DNA from: Isoetes taiwanensis
Lineage: Eukaryota > Streptophyta > Lycopodiopsida > Isoetales > Isoetaceae
DNA length: 64,000 nt
Assembly (NCBI GenBank): GCA_021234155.1
Contig: JAJEKV010000013.1
Span: forward strand, 14,485,877-14,549,876
Reading direction: 5' to 3'
In this document: one piece after another, positions 44,051-54,613 of the stretch
Numbering within the stretch: position 1 is the first letter of the stretch
Layout: each line of letters begins with the position of its first letter
Translations under genes and position numbers: made by a program
The notes under the pieces: generated by a model
Databases searched by the model: none
Told to the model about the DNA's origin: nothing
What the model saw: the letters and a program-made list of their open reading frames with translations, nothing else

Positions 44051-45255
44051 GATGCACTACACACTTACGGTATAACATTATAATATAAGATAATTTTTCT
44101 TCCCTTCTTTTGCAAGGGAAGAGACCTATTTAAGGGTGTGCAGGCCATGAAAGTTAATCACTGTCAAATTGCCAAACAACTAAAGCACGGGGAAGAGAAA
44201 TGTTCGCGCTGCCGCGATAAATTTCTTGCACAGTTAAGTTCAACTGCATTCAATTGAATTTTCCATCAAAAGCAAGACCTTTTGGCTTATATTGCATTTT
44301 TTTCAAAATCATTTTTTTTTTTTTAATCTAACTTCTCAAATGTTCGTTCTCGAACAAACTCTTCTCTCAAGAGTTAAGTTGGTTTCCAACAACTGTCGCC
44401 TAGGTTTTGGACAATGCCTTCTTGGTATTCGCGAAGCAGATACTCCCTATTCAAGGGTTTATTGCGATTAACAATAACTTTCATTTTTTAACACGAAGCA
44501 GATTGTTTTCGCAAAATTTAAACCTTCAAAAGTATATCCTTGGTGCAATATGATTACAAAAGGAAGTAAGCTACCAGGAGTTTTTGGTCCTGGCCCCTCC
44601 AAACGGGAATTCATATATTTCTTCAGAGAATAATCCTTCTCATGGAGTATTAAACAAGCATTTGAAAAGTGTCCTGTGCAGACACAACTAAAATACAACA
44701 AAAACAAGAAAAAAACACAACATTCATAAGCAAGGAACAACACAAACATTAGGCAACAGATTTGTGCCACAGTTGTAAGGTATGCAAATAAGAAAAAAAT
44801 TGGCTGCTTAAAAGAACACGTTACCATATTTGCCACACCCTAATTGCCAAGAACACCAACATCAGTCAACAGACTTGTGCATGGCTGTAAGATATGTAAC
44901 CATAGACTTCGTTGCTCAGAAAATCAAGCTAGCATATTTGCTACAGCCAAAGCTTCTGAAGAAACAGAAGAGAAGCCCGCACAATGCATGCTAATTCAGA
45001 TTGATATTGATCATGTCCTCGATGTGCACAAGGTTTTACTATATGTACACACCATTCCTTAGACATATTTATAGCTTGGTGATATTTCCAGGTTGCCTTG
45101 GAAGGGTACAATGTAACAGGTTCATCCCGTTTTGCAAAGGGTTTCTTTTTTATTTGATCTATCTAACGTCCCTTTCCTCGAATTACACCATTCTCCTATA
45201 AGAAACCACTGTTTAAAATAAAAACTCAACAATAGATAACCAATAGTAATATGAC
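44051..45255. other. probable intron/3' region of the small membrane-protein gene
   Basis: No definite exon. A minus-strand frame (44468-44836) is open, but its front is a hydrophobic AT-rich run. A third exon of the gene at 45256-45643 should lie here, but I could not place it. Confidence 0.35.
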
Positions 45256-45643
45256 CTGAGGATTTGGTATACGCTTGACTTTATTTACTTCAAGAAAAGG
45301 ATCATTTTCTCTCAAATAAGCAGCTCTTGCCTGTCGAATGGAATCACTTTTGCAGCTAATCAAGATATGTTGAAAATCTTAAACATTCTAAGTGTGGATT
45401 AAAACAACATACATAAACTTGGTTACAAAAGCTATGTAAGTATACAGACTGGCATGATTAGCGTGTTACGTTGTTGATAATAAAAGACTTAGAAGGATCA
45501 TAGACAGATAGAAAGCTGGAAAAAGACAGTAAGCTTACCTCGAGCTCTTTTTGTTTCTCCTGCTCAGGCTTAATCCAAAAAAAGTAGGCCAGTGTTCCGG
45601 CGACAGCCCAGAAAGCCAAATTGCGCGTACCCCTTAGACCCAT
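45256..45643 (-). CDS. small single-pass membrane protein gene, two exons seen
   Basis: Exon 1 (45643-45539) starts at GCCATGGG, a good plant start context, and encodes 35 residues: MGLRGTRN, a hydrophobic helix LAFWAVAGTLAYFFWI, then KPEQEKQKELE. It ends at a GTAAGC donor. Exon 2 (45330-45256) follows a GACAG acceptor in the same phase and adds 25 residues (ARAAYLRENDPFLEVNKVKR...), ending at CAG/GTCATA. The last exon was not found, so the C terminus is open. The short N terminus, one membrane helix and a charged tail resemble small mitochondrial inner-membrane proteins of plants, but I cannot name it. The frame appears intact and the upstream region (45.7-46.0 kb) could be its promoter. Confidence 0.6.
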
Positions 45644-47430
45644 GGCTGTTACGACAAAAGATGCAGCATTTTTTATGGCGGAGTGTGGACCTAGCCATCT
45701 CTGTTGCAACCCTAACATATCTTATATGATCCAACAATGGTATGGATGTGGCTGCCAAATTTACGCGATTGCATTTTTCTCCTTTTTCCGGTTGCCCTAA
45801 ATCGCAAACCCGCGGATTCCAGAACAAATGGTGGAAATTCCTAGTTTTTTGGGTTGCCCGTTTCGTGGAGGGTGGATAGAAGTCCTTGATTTTCATTCGA
45901 ATATAATATCCCATAAAATATTTTAAATAGGCGGTTGCGATTGTCTGGAATTAGTTTGGAATTAGTTTGGGTATACTTTGACAGCAGAGATTTGTTTGGG
46001 ATATTTTTGACGATAGATATTGTGTTAGGTTTTCTTTGGTAGGTAAGTGGAAGGTGAATAGCTATGCAAACCCCTTCGGAAATGACAGTGGCATGGGCGA
46101 GGGCAGTGGCATCGGGAGGGGCGTCTATAATCGGTGGAGGATCACAAGTTGCAAGCTTTTTTTTTTTTCAAGTTTTCAAAAGGCCCTCCGCCCGGAGCCT
46201 AAGATCCTAGGATTGCAATGTAGCTGCCCTAATGGGGAGCTTAGGTTTTGCGGGGAAGGTTGCATGCCTTGATTATGTCCTTCATTACTAACAAAAGAGG
46301 CAGAATTTATGGAAGACTTTGCATCTGGTACTATTATCATATTTTTGAAATGTTATTTTGGTTTTCCTGCTTGGTTCATCATAAATGCATTTAATTCGCT
46401 TAATGAATAACTTAATTGCGTATTATTAATCACCAAATTCCGGACGTCTCCAATGCATTCGGGGTACCTCCACCAATTTGTTCTTGACCGCATTTTGAGG
46501 GATCTCTTTTATGAAGGTCTAAAAGTACAGGTAATATTAATAAAGTATGTTACGTCTTGCTTTGCATATAAATTTTCTTTAGAGACTTTTTGCTTTATGG
46601 TTCTTAAACCATGGAAATAGCCTTTTGTTTGTGTAAATTGATTAGCAGATCCATATCAAAGAGCAAACAGACAATTAGTCGAATGGATGAGGTATGGAGC
46701 ATTGGTATATCTGGTGGAAATAGGGATTTGTAGTTTGATTCCTTAGAAAACAATGCAACAAACATGGGGATAGAAATAGTGGGAATTGTTAAGCTGATTG
46801 AGGATTTCGAGGCAAAACTTCTTGCATGGTAACCTGCTTGTATATGTTCTGCCTCATGGACGTGAGATTTAAATGTATAACCTTGAAATATTATAGCAAC
46901 CTCGCGGATCTTTTTTGGTCCTGCATCTGGGCCTTTGGCTTCATTCTCATGACGTATGAAATTGTTCCATTACGTGCACATGATCAGCTAAGCTGTCCAT
47001 ATCCTGATTGTGGAGGTACCAATGGGGTATGTAAAGGCATTGATGAGTGGCAATCCTAATCAATGTAAATTAGGATTGAAAACATCTAGCATGTACATAG
47101 TCAGAGCTTGATTTTTTGTATGAGGTAAGTATGCTGCAAGTTAAGATCAGGAGGAGGAAACAAGGTTAAAGTGTGTCTAAGGAAGTTAATGGAAAGCAGT
47201 ACAAAATAAAAAACAGAAGTGAAACGTGCTGGCATAAACCAAGGTCATCTATTACTATAAAGTACTTTAAAAGGATAGTTTCTATAAAATGATGCTGCTG
47301 ATGGAAGGAAAGAATGTTGCCATGCACATTCATAGTCTTTATAGCATTCTTAATGTTCTAACAGACTATGTGATTTTTGAAAATGCAAGTGGTGTTCTTA
47401 CATCAAGCAATAAAGGGCACAAATATGCCA
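45644..47430. other. upstream region between divergent host genes; possible Rab3GAP 5' exons
   Basis: The plus frame at about 46432-46530 (SGYLHQFVLDRILRDLFYEG, ending at CAG/GTAATA) is exon-like but not recognised. Another open stretch at 46960-47050 is Cys-rich (CPYPDCGGTNGVC). These could be decayed upstream exons of the following gene. Confidence 0.3.
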
Positions 47431-48725
47431 ACAAGCTTAAGGGAGCACCATTAGATTCACTCTTTGGGCGATTCTGCCTCCATGCATTATGGTTTGGGAA
47501 CTGCAATATTTCTGGTAAGTGGCCTAAGCAGTGCCAGTATTTAATAGTTCTTTTTTAAGTTTAATATTTTTGTGTTTCCTCTGTCTAGGTATTTCGGTAC
47601 GTGGTGTGGGAAGAAACACAGCCGTTGCGAAGATGTCAAAGAGGAGATCCTATGGATTTTAATGCATGCTTAATTTACCAGAAGTTGCAGCTGGTATGAG
47701 GACTTTCTTTAAACCCATTGCTGTAAGACTGTTATCTTCAAATTGTTGGTTGACTAAAGACTCAGATTGAGGAATTTCGGTTTTATGATTAGTCAATAAA
47801 GCCACCCAAAATTTTCGTTGTTGAGCTTCTGATATTTATCTTTTTTGGTGTTATTGGTACCAGCTTGCAGGATGCATCAAGCAAAAGTCTACGCAAAGGC
47901 TCACCAAGAACAATCAAAGTGGTGACAAGTCTTATGGATATACCTTTGTGGCAGCGAGTCAGCAAGATCGTCTGTATTCTCTGAAAGCCAGGTTGAACAA
48001 GATACATGCATAGTGCAGGATTAGAAGAGGATATTTGTGTAGTATGTGGTTGGTTGCAAAATGACAGGAAAACTTACCTGCAATAGCGACTTCTTCTATA
48101 GAAAAAGATGAAAATGTTGCACGATATTGAGGATGAGAACTCTACTTGCGCAACCTTGGAAGATGCCAATGGGTAATGATTTCACATATGAGAGTCATGT
48201 TTTATTTGTACGTGTCTCTATGTGATGTTCCTTTTCTCACTTAATGAATGTCGACTGCTAAGGAACTCTTCCTTAGCGGTTTTCTATAGCTATCGGTTCT
48301 TAAAAATTTCCCTTTGAAGGTTTTGTTCAATATTTCAGTTTTCAACCACCTCAGTTTGCATTGCCAGTATGTTGGTTTATGTTACTTAACAGTGGCATAT
48401 CATGTTCCATATTCCCATTCATTTAGGCTGCTTAAATGGTACATGTTGTTTTACACTAATGGACTGTATCAGTTAGATTCATCACTTTGAGGAATGAATG
48501 GCAGGGAGAACAAAATTGATAGTAAACGAAGAGGCTCAGCTGGGCCTGCTTGAAAATTGCGATTGTTCAAATTAGGACACAGACTGCATGCACCTCTCAC
48601 ACAGGTATCATTATCATCTGCAAAGTGACTGGCACAGGTGTTGGTCATTCTCATTCTGACGTTTATTTTATTCCCTGTCACCTACTGTTATGACTGAAGA
48701 TATGCTACAAGAACCAGAGCAAGTC
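47431..48725 (+). pseudogene. Rab3 GTPase-activating protein catalytic subunit, decayed partial copy
   Basis: Five exon-like blocks match the plant Rab3GAP catalytic subunit in order: SLFGRFCLHALWFGNCNIS to 47514; VVWEETQPLRR...FNACLIYQKLQL at 47589-47693; a Lys-rich block starting LAGCIKQK at 47864-48013; KRRGSAG...HRLHAPLTQ to 48604; and VMTEDMLQEPEQ near 48690. The plant family has CLHALTFGNCNI, WCWEESQPLP, QKLQMLAICIEKK, GSAG...MHAPFTQ and MTEDMHEERLQ there (from memory). Splice signals are kept (CTG/GTAAGT, GTCTAG/G). An in-frame stop lies in the fourth block, the third ends in a stop, and the segment between the first and second is shortened, so the copy is probably non-functional. In cells the complex acts on Rab GTPases in membrane traffic and autophagy. 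Confidence 0.7.
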
Positions 48726-49265
48726 CTTTCTTTTGTAGACAATTCACCAAGTGTAATATTTGGTTGGAACTTCGTTACTTTGTTGTTTATCCTTTGCTAG
48801 GTCATTAATATTGCACATGGGTATCCTAATAGGGTAAAGTGGCTAGGCATATGATTTAAGATTTTCTCCCCCCTTCTTTTTCTTTTCTTTTCTTTTTTTT
48901 TTTCGACAAGGAGACCGTAACTTCTTTTGCCCATCTGATTTCGGACATTTAAGAATAAGAATGTCCCCATAAGAAAATCAAATCGATCCATGGGATGAGC
49001 ACACTACATCTACAATTGTCAAAGTCTTATACTTTGTAAATAAACATTTTCAAAACAGTCATATGACACCTTGATCATAAGAATTCCAAACTCCACTCGA
49101 GCACTTCTCAATACCACCAACCAATGGCACTTTGATTTTCCTTAAGCATCCTTATGAATTAATTATAAAGACTTCAAGACATTCCTAGAGACTAATGTTA
49201 ATGGACTAACGTACATGACGACATACTCTACTTATTGCTAAGCATAAGAAAATGCTAGTTATATA
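48726..49265. other. intergenic with CT/T-rich tract
   Basis: A TTTTCTTTTCTTTTTTTTTTTTCGA tract lies near 48878-48905. Otherwise nothing is recognised. Confidence 0.4.
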
Positions 49266-49460
49266 TCAAACAAACATGTTCCATCATATTTTGAAATGTT
49301 GTAGGCCACTGTTCAAGGACAATTGCTAAACCTTCCTAATACACTATCGATTAGGAAAATATGTTGATAGAAATCAAACAAACATGTTCCATCATATTTT
49401 GAAATGTTGTAGGCCACTGTTCAAGAACAATTGCTAAACCTTACTAATACACTATCGATT
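49266..49460 (+). repeat. 108-bp tandem duplication
   Basis: ATCAAACAAACATGTTCC...GAAATGTTGTAGGCCACTG...ACACTATCGATT occurs at 49265 and again at 49373 with few differences. Non-coding. Confidence 0.85.
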
Positions 49461-49681
49461 TTTTCTAGAGCCAAGCCTCTCGAAGTTTACATAGCTCATC
49501 TTGTTGCCAAGTTAACCGTACTGACAAGATGTCCTCATTGCTGTAGACACCAGACATGGGGCATACTAAATGCAAATACTCTACTGAATGGGAGAAGCTT
49601 AAATACAATTGAACCAAATGGCTTCCAAAGAACCCACACTTTATAACACATAGAGCTACAACGTCAATAAAAGTTAGAATA

Positions 49682-51226
49682 AAGTTAAAAATGTGGGTGA
49701 TCAAAATGTTGCGCCCTAACTAGAGTGGCCGTAACACGCCCGGACCATAACAAGAATATCACGGAGACTTGCTCATTTGGAAGAAGCGACTTATTTACAT
49801 CTTCCCAAAACCGGCACAAATGGTAGGGTGCTCTCTCTTCTTTTCGATTACGCTGGCACATGAGGAGGACTGACACAGGGGGGTATGGCGCTATCTCGGC
49901 TTTTGTATCTTTCTTGCATCAAGTTTTGATCTGGTTTGAGATTATTTCAAGCATTTGCTCTGTGTTTTTTGGGTTTAGATAGAGCTATGCTAGCAGATAG
50001 CTTGAGCTCCATAGATTTTGGATCAAAATCTTATCTTTATGCTGATGCTAGGGCACATGGATAGTTATTTAGGAAACTGCAGATTTATTTAGGCATTGGA
50101 GATGGCTTAAGCTTTGATTTTTATTGCACTCATGCAATGAGGGCACACTCAACGTGGTAAAGGTGCACTCACTGCGGTCTTGAGTCATAGTTTTGATCAT
50201 TTCCTTGGGCATTAAGTAAATGGCAATCTTTGTTTATGTGCATTTTCCCCTACTCTATCCCATTTGGAGAGGGAGATATGAGTGTCTAGGCAAAGGCGAG
50301 AGAAGAGGGTTGATGATGGCGAGGATTAGAGGGGCGGGAGACCTATGATCTTGTGTACATTTACCGTAGCTCTTGTTTGGTTTGATATGGGCAGTTATAG
50401 CTCTTTGGGGTTGCAGTATCTTGCTTGAAGTAAATCTGTGGTGATGCCTTCTAGGAATGCTAAACGCACCCTCTTGTAGTACATGTGGTTGCAGGTAATA
50501 TGTGTTTTTTCTTCCTCAACTTGTTCATGGAAAGATGCCACATCCATAGTAGATCTGTGACAGGGAAGAGGTTGAGGTGGATGTTGAAGTGGAGTGATGG
50601 GAACTTTGTGTTGGAAGTACACTCTTGGAGCACCACTCATAGTATCCTCTCTATGGGAAGACGGAGATCAGTTCTCCTTAGTACACATGTTAATTTCTGC
50701 TGAAATACTTCGAGTTGTGCTTCAGGGTGGTTGAGATATACTCATGGAAGGGGATTACACCTTCTATAGTACTAGAGATAGGAGAAGACGGGGGAATTTT
50801 GAGAGTGCATTTCTTGCGCAGGGTCTTCAGGCTGAAAAATCTGTGGTTCTAGACATATCTTTCGGGCGTGTGCTTCATGGTTTGGAGCTTCATTTATAGT
50901 AGGGCTCTGCTGATGCAACAAACTTTCCATAGTATCTGCAATGGATGGAAGAGGGCCATGCCCCCTAGTACTGAATGAGAAGAGTGGAGAGATACAGATT
51001 TTCCTGTTACTATATAGAAGGATTGAGGATGCGTTAACAGAGTACAGAGACATCATTATATATTGACGTTTAGGCTGATATCTGTCTTGTTTTTTTGAAT
51101 TAATTTTTTCTATCTGGTGACCATGTGCTTATTACACTTCCTATCTGGCCTATTGCGGAGCCCACAAGAAGGTCGTGTACCATTTTATACTAATCAAAAA
51201 ATTTCTTACCCTCAAAAAAAAAAAAA
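49682..51226 (+). mobile_element. retroelement with poly(A) tail and 13-bp target-site duplication
   Basis: AAAAGTTAGAATA is present at 49669-49681 and again at 51223-51235, immediately after the A-run at 51214-51226. The ~1.54-kb body ends CCCTC-poly(A). No ORF longer than about 95 codons and no RT are seen. Scattered CTATAGTA/TAGTATC words (50640-50960) resemble the inverted words in the 41373-43446 element. It is probably a non-autonomous retroposon or a retrotransposed non-coding transcript. Confidence 0.75.
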
Positions 51227-51235
51227 GTTAGAATA

Positions 51236-52576
51236 TAGGAAAATAACCGCCCTATTCCAGCAAACGTAGATGTGGAAGGAGAAATACAAAACGCAAGTCA
51301 GACACCCTCATAGCTCCCTATGATATGTGGGTTAAAAGATATAAGGAAACTTGAACGCATATTTGTAACCTTAGAAGATAGATTGTTATATCATACGACA
51401 CATAATAGTGGCTTAGAAGACAACAAGAGGATTAAAGAATATTTGAAGGATTAAATTATTTGATTACTTTACAAAATAATAGTCTACAATTGATGAGCAA
51501 TGTTGCAAATAACAAGCAACACCCTTCAACAATCAGGGTGAAGGAGACCAAAGATGGGAGGCGTCCGGGCTTTGCAATTGGTGACACCTCATCAATTATT
51601 GTGGTATCGGCTTGAGCGGCGACCAGCAGGCCTATATTCTACCTTAAGGAAATAAGGCATTCCTTCGCATCACTAATCTTTGCACAAAACATTGCAAGAG
51701 CCTTTACAATTCTAATTCTAAGATAAATTGAAAGTAAATTGCTTATTAACACTTGAATACTCCCTGGAGCAATCAAGTGAGACAAATCAAGCTAATGTTC
51801 TATAAATAACAAATATTCATGCCGATAACTAGAGTTTTGATTATATCGAATTCTAGTCTTTATCTCCCTTAGCATGCAGAATCACACCCCGCACCTGGAG
51901 CTCTTGCAAGAGTCTGGCATGGCTGTTGGGCGTGGCATCAGTCGCCTCCGGGCTTCTTCAGATCGGAGTAGTGTTTTTTTTTTCAGGTCTTCATCATTGC
52001 TAAGTACGTTACTGGAGGTAATGGTCGAAGCTAACAGTCGATGTTGAATCCTTTACTGCAAGTGTTGAATCCCTTTCTTTTTCTTTTATTTACAGGCGAC
52101 TTACCCCACTCCGGGAAGCTCTGCGAAGGTTTGGATTGAGGCCAGGGCGCGGCATGAGTCGCCCTATGCTTACTCTCTGCCTTCTTTGTAACTTTGTGCA
52201 GATTTGCCATTTTATGCTCTTAAATACATGTTCGATCTAAGCTTCTTATGTTTTGGCTTCTAATATTAGCTTCAAACTATAGCTTCTACCTTTTATTACA
52301 GATCCAAAATCCATAACTATGAAAGGGTAAGAATTTCGGTTAGTTTCTGAGCTATAATGATTTGGCCTTATCTGCTTCCTAAATACAGCTTCAGGTCATC
52401 TTTGTACAGGTTCGACCCTTCTTTTTGCTTTCTAAATAGAGCTAAGATCAAACTTCATGCAGATTCCACTTGTTACTTGGTTTCGTCTTGTTTGCTATCT
52501 ATGGCCTTCAACTTTTTCCAGTTCGACCCGATTCATCTTATTTGCGAATTATGGACTCCAATATTTTACAGTTTGG
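51236..52576. other. intergenic, no gene recognised
   Basis: Two GC-richer patches (51880-51970 and 52100-52170) share CGGCATCAGTCGCC/CGGCATGAGTCGCC-like words. No open exon could be named. Confidence 0.4.
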
Positions 52577-52618
52577 TTTGCTTAGGCTTTTTTTTTTTTT
52601 TTTTTTTTGCTTAGGCTT
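52577..52618 (-). repeat. T-tract flanked by a 13-bp direct repeat
   Basis: TTTGCTTAGGCTT at 52577-52589 and again at 52606-52618 flanks a pure T-run. This is the footprint expected if a poly(A) tail with almost no body was retroposed. Confidence 0.65.
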
Positions 52619-52689
52619 GTTAAGTATAGTTTCTAAGCTTTTTCAATTTCGGATCTGCTATACTATTAACATGCCTTCACTCTGATCTA

Positions 52690-52800
52690 TTGCTGTAGAT
52701 AAATTCAATAATACAGATCTCAGATTATAAGAGCTCAGATGTTATGTACTATTGTAGATAAATTCCATATCTACAGATCTCACATTAGGATGTTACGTAC
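52690..52800 (+). repeat. ~55-bp diverged tandem duplication
   Basis: TGTAGATAAATTC...ACAGATCTCA-ATTA...GATGTTA-GTACTAT occurs twice (about 52693 and 52755). Confidence 0.6.
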
Positions 52801-53351
52801 TATAATGTTGTTACAAGATATTGCATATAGGGGTTAACTACATCTTTATTCTGGATATTGCATATCATTTATTATACCATTGTTTTGATTATTTCATACT
52901 ACAACCGAATATTATATTTAGACGTTGTACCTTGAATCTAAAATTGAAATTATTACACATACACACGACCCACACACGATTTCTTATATTCACATTATTA
53001 ATCACAACATCACTACGCTTACTCTATAGTATTATATTATCCATATATTATTATTGAAAATATATCTATAAGTATACTAGCATGTTTAGTAGCAATTAAC
53101 ATGTCTACTAACAATTAGAAACCAGTTTTTTAGGAATCTCTAGCTAGTCAGAAGTACCCCAATATCTTTTCTCTTCGTATTCTTTTTTCGAAATTCTTAT
53201 TCTTCGGTATAACAGTGACTCATTTTGCATGGATAGTGCAGAGATTTGACTCTTTCAAACAACTGACACAACTTTGCCTCAACTGCTTCTTGGCAGATCC
53301 TCAGTATCATAGAGGTAACCCTATACTCGTCGCAAATTCTTGCATAATTTC
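52801..53351. other. AT-rich intergenic, nothing recognised
   Basis: No coding signal. The ORFs are AT-rich and hydrophobic. Confidence 0.45.
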
Positions 53352-54080
53352 TCACACTAGCCTTTCAAACGGGGCTCTTCGAATCAAGAGGTTAACACAT
53401 TGTTGAAAATGCCTAATTTCTCTTAGGGCCCTGGAATGCTTCGAGTTTGGTCCATGCTTTTCCGGTTTCTTTGGCTCTTCAGGTCGAGGTGGGGGCTTCC
53501 AAATATCTGCTGGGGAGTTGCCCCCTTTTAGAAATCTGGGGATCTTCAACGTGCTATACCAATAATTATAGGCTATTCATTGTTTTATGCATGCACAGTA
53601 ATCTTGCAACTTCCTCTGGTATTCTCGATCCTTCTGGAGGCTTAATGATCTCTCTCCTGCTCTATACTTCTTATCTGATTTCTCATGGGTGGACATTGTA
53701 AGGTGGTGGTGGTGGTGCCATAGCTTGCTTCGGGAGATTTTATTATGTTCGCTCCAGATTTCTTGATCACGAATTACTAGATTCAAGTTACCATACCTAT
53801 CAAGGCGGCATTTAGATTCTCTCCCGTGAAACGGTCTCGTCTTGTTCTTCCAATTCCTCTGCAGCCATGTGTGTTACTTTCCACTTACCCTGTCGTACTT
53901 CCCTCATTTTTCGCGATTCTGGGTCCTCTCCTTGCTGCGATTCTTCTTGTTCTTGTGATTCTGATTGCTTCTCTTCTGACAATGACTCGGCGTAATCCAT
54001 TAGTACAATTGTCTCATCTCCCTGTGAACTTCGTTCCTCGGATGAATCTTCGTTTCTCGAATCTCGGACGCTTCTCAGGG
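53352..54080 (-). CDS. unrecognised minus-strand coding segments (acidic/charged protein)
   Basis: Three open stretches read like protein. At ~54075-53812 a Glu/Gln/Ser-rich segment contains MDYAESLSEEKQSESQEQ and GKWKVTHMAAEELEEQDE. At 53786-53577 a charged segment contains KSDKKYRAGERSLSLQKDREY. At 53549-53352 a Pro/Lys-rich segment contains IPRFLKGGNSPADIWKPPPR. They lie in different frames and may be exons of one gene, or remains of a mobile-element ORF. No domain is recognised and no intact start was found. Confidence 0.35.
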
Positions 54081-54602
54081 TAAATCTGCTTGCCTATGCT
54101 TACATGCCGAACACCTTCACGAGCTTTGTATTTCCTGGATGTGGCTTTAGTGCGTGCCATATTAAACTGCTCTGGAGTTGGACAGAAATTCTTAGAGGTC
54201 TCCTTTTTGAAAAAAAAAGTAATTCAAAACGGGTTTAAGGAGCAAACTAAGGTAAATTAATTGTGGCCAAATTAGGGTATTTATGGGGATATTTATGGTT
54301 ATTTATTCCAATCACCTTTATTTATAATGACTCTAAACATATTAAAATTCTAAAATTTCCAATGGTCCCTGGGTTATTGATTGTGGATTTGCACCACATT
54401 CCACTGGGGAGTCTATTTTGGCCAATTCTTTGTCCTAGTGGAATATTGGCTTCATGCACAATTTTTCATCCAAATTTACTAGAATTCATGGATTCTATTA
54501 CTCTGATTTTCCATGAAATTATTTTAACTTATTTTTAATGACGGCCTTACCGTGAAATTCTTTTACCACTTTTTGAGGTTCAATATTGGGATTTGCATCC
54601 CC
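54081..54602. other. intergenic, nothing recognised
   Basis: AT-rich, one unrecognised 91-codon ORF (54263-54538). Confidence 0.4.
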
Positions 54603-54613
54603 AACTTTTTACT

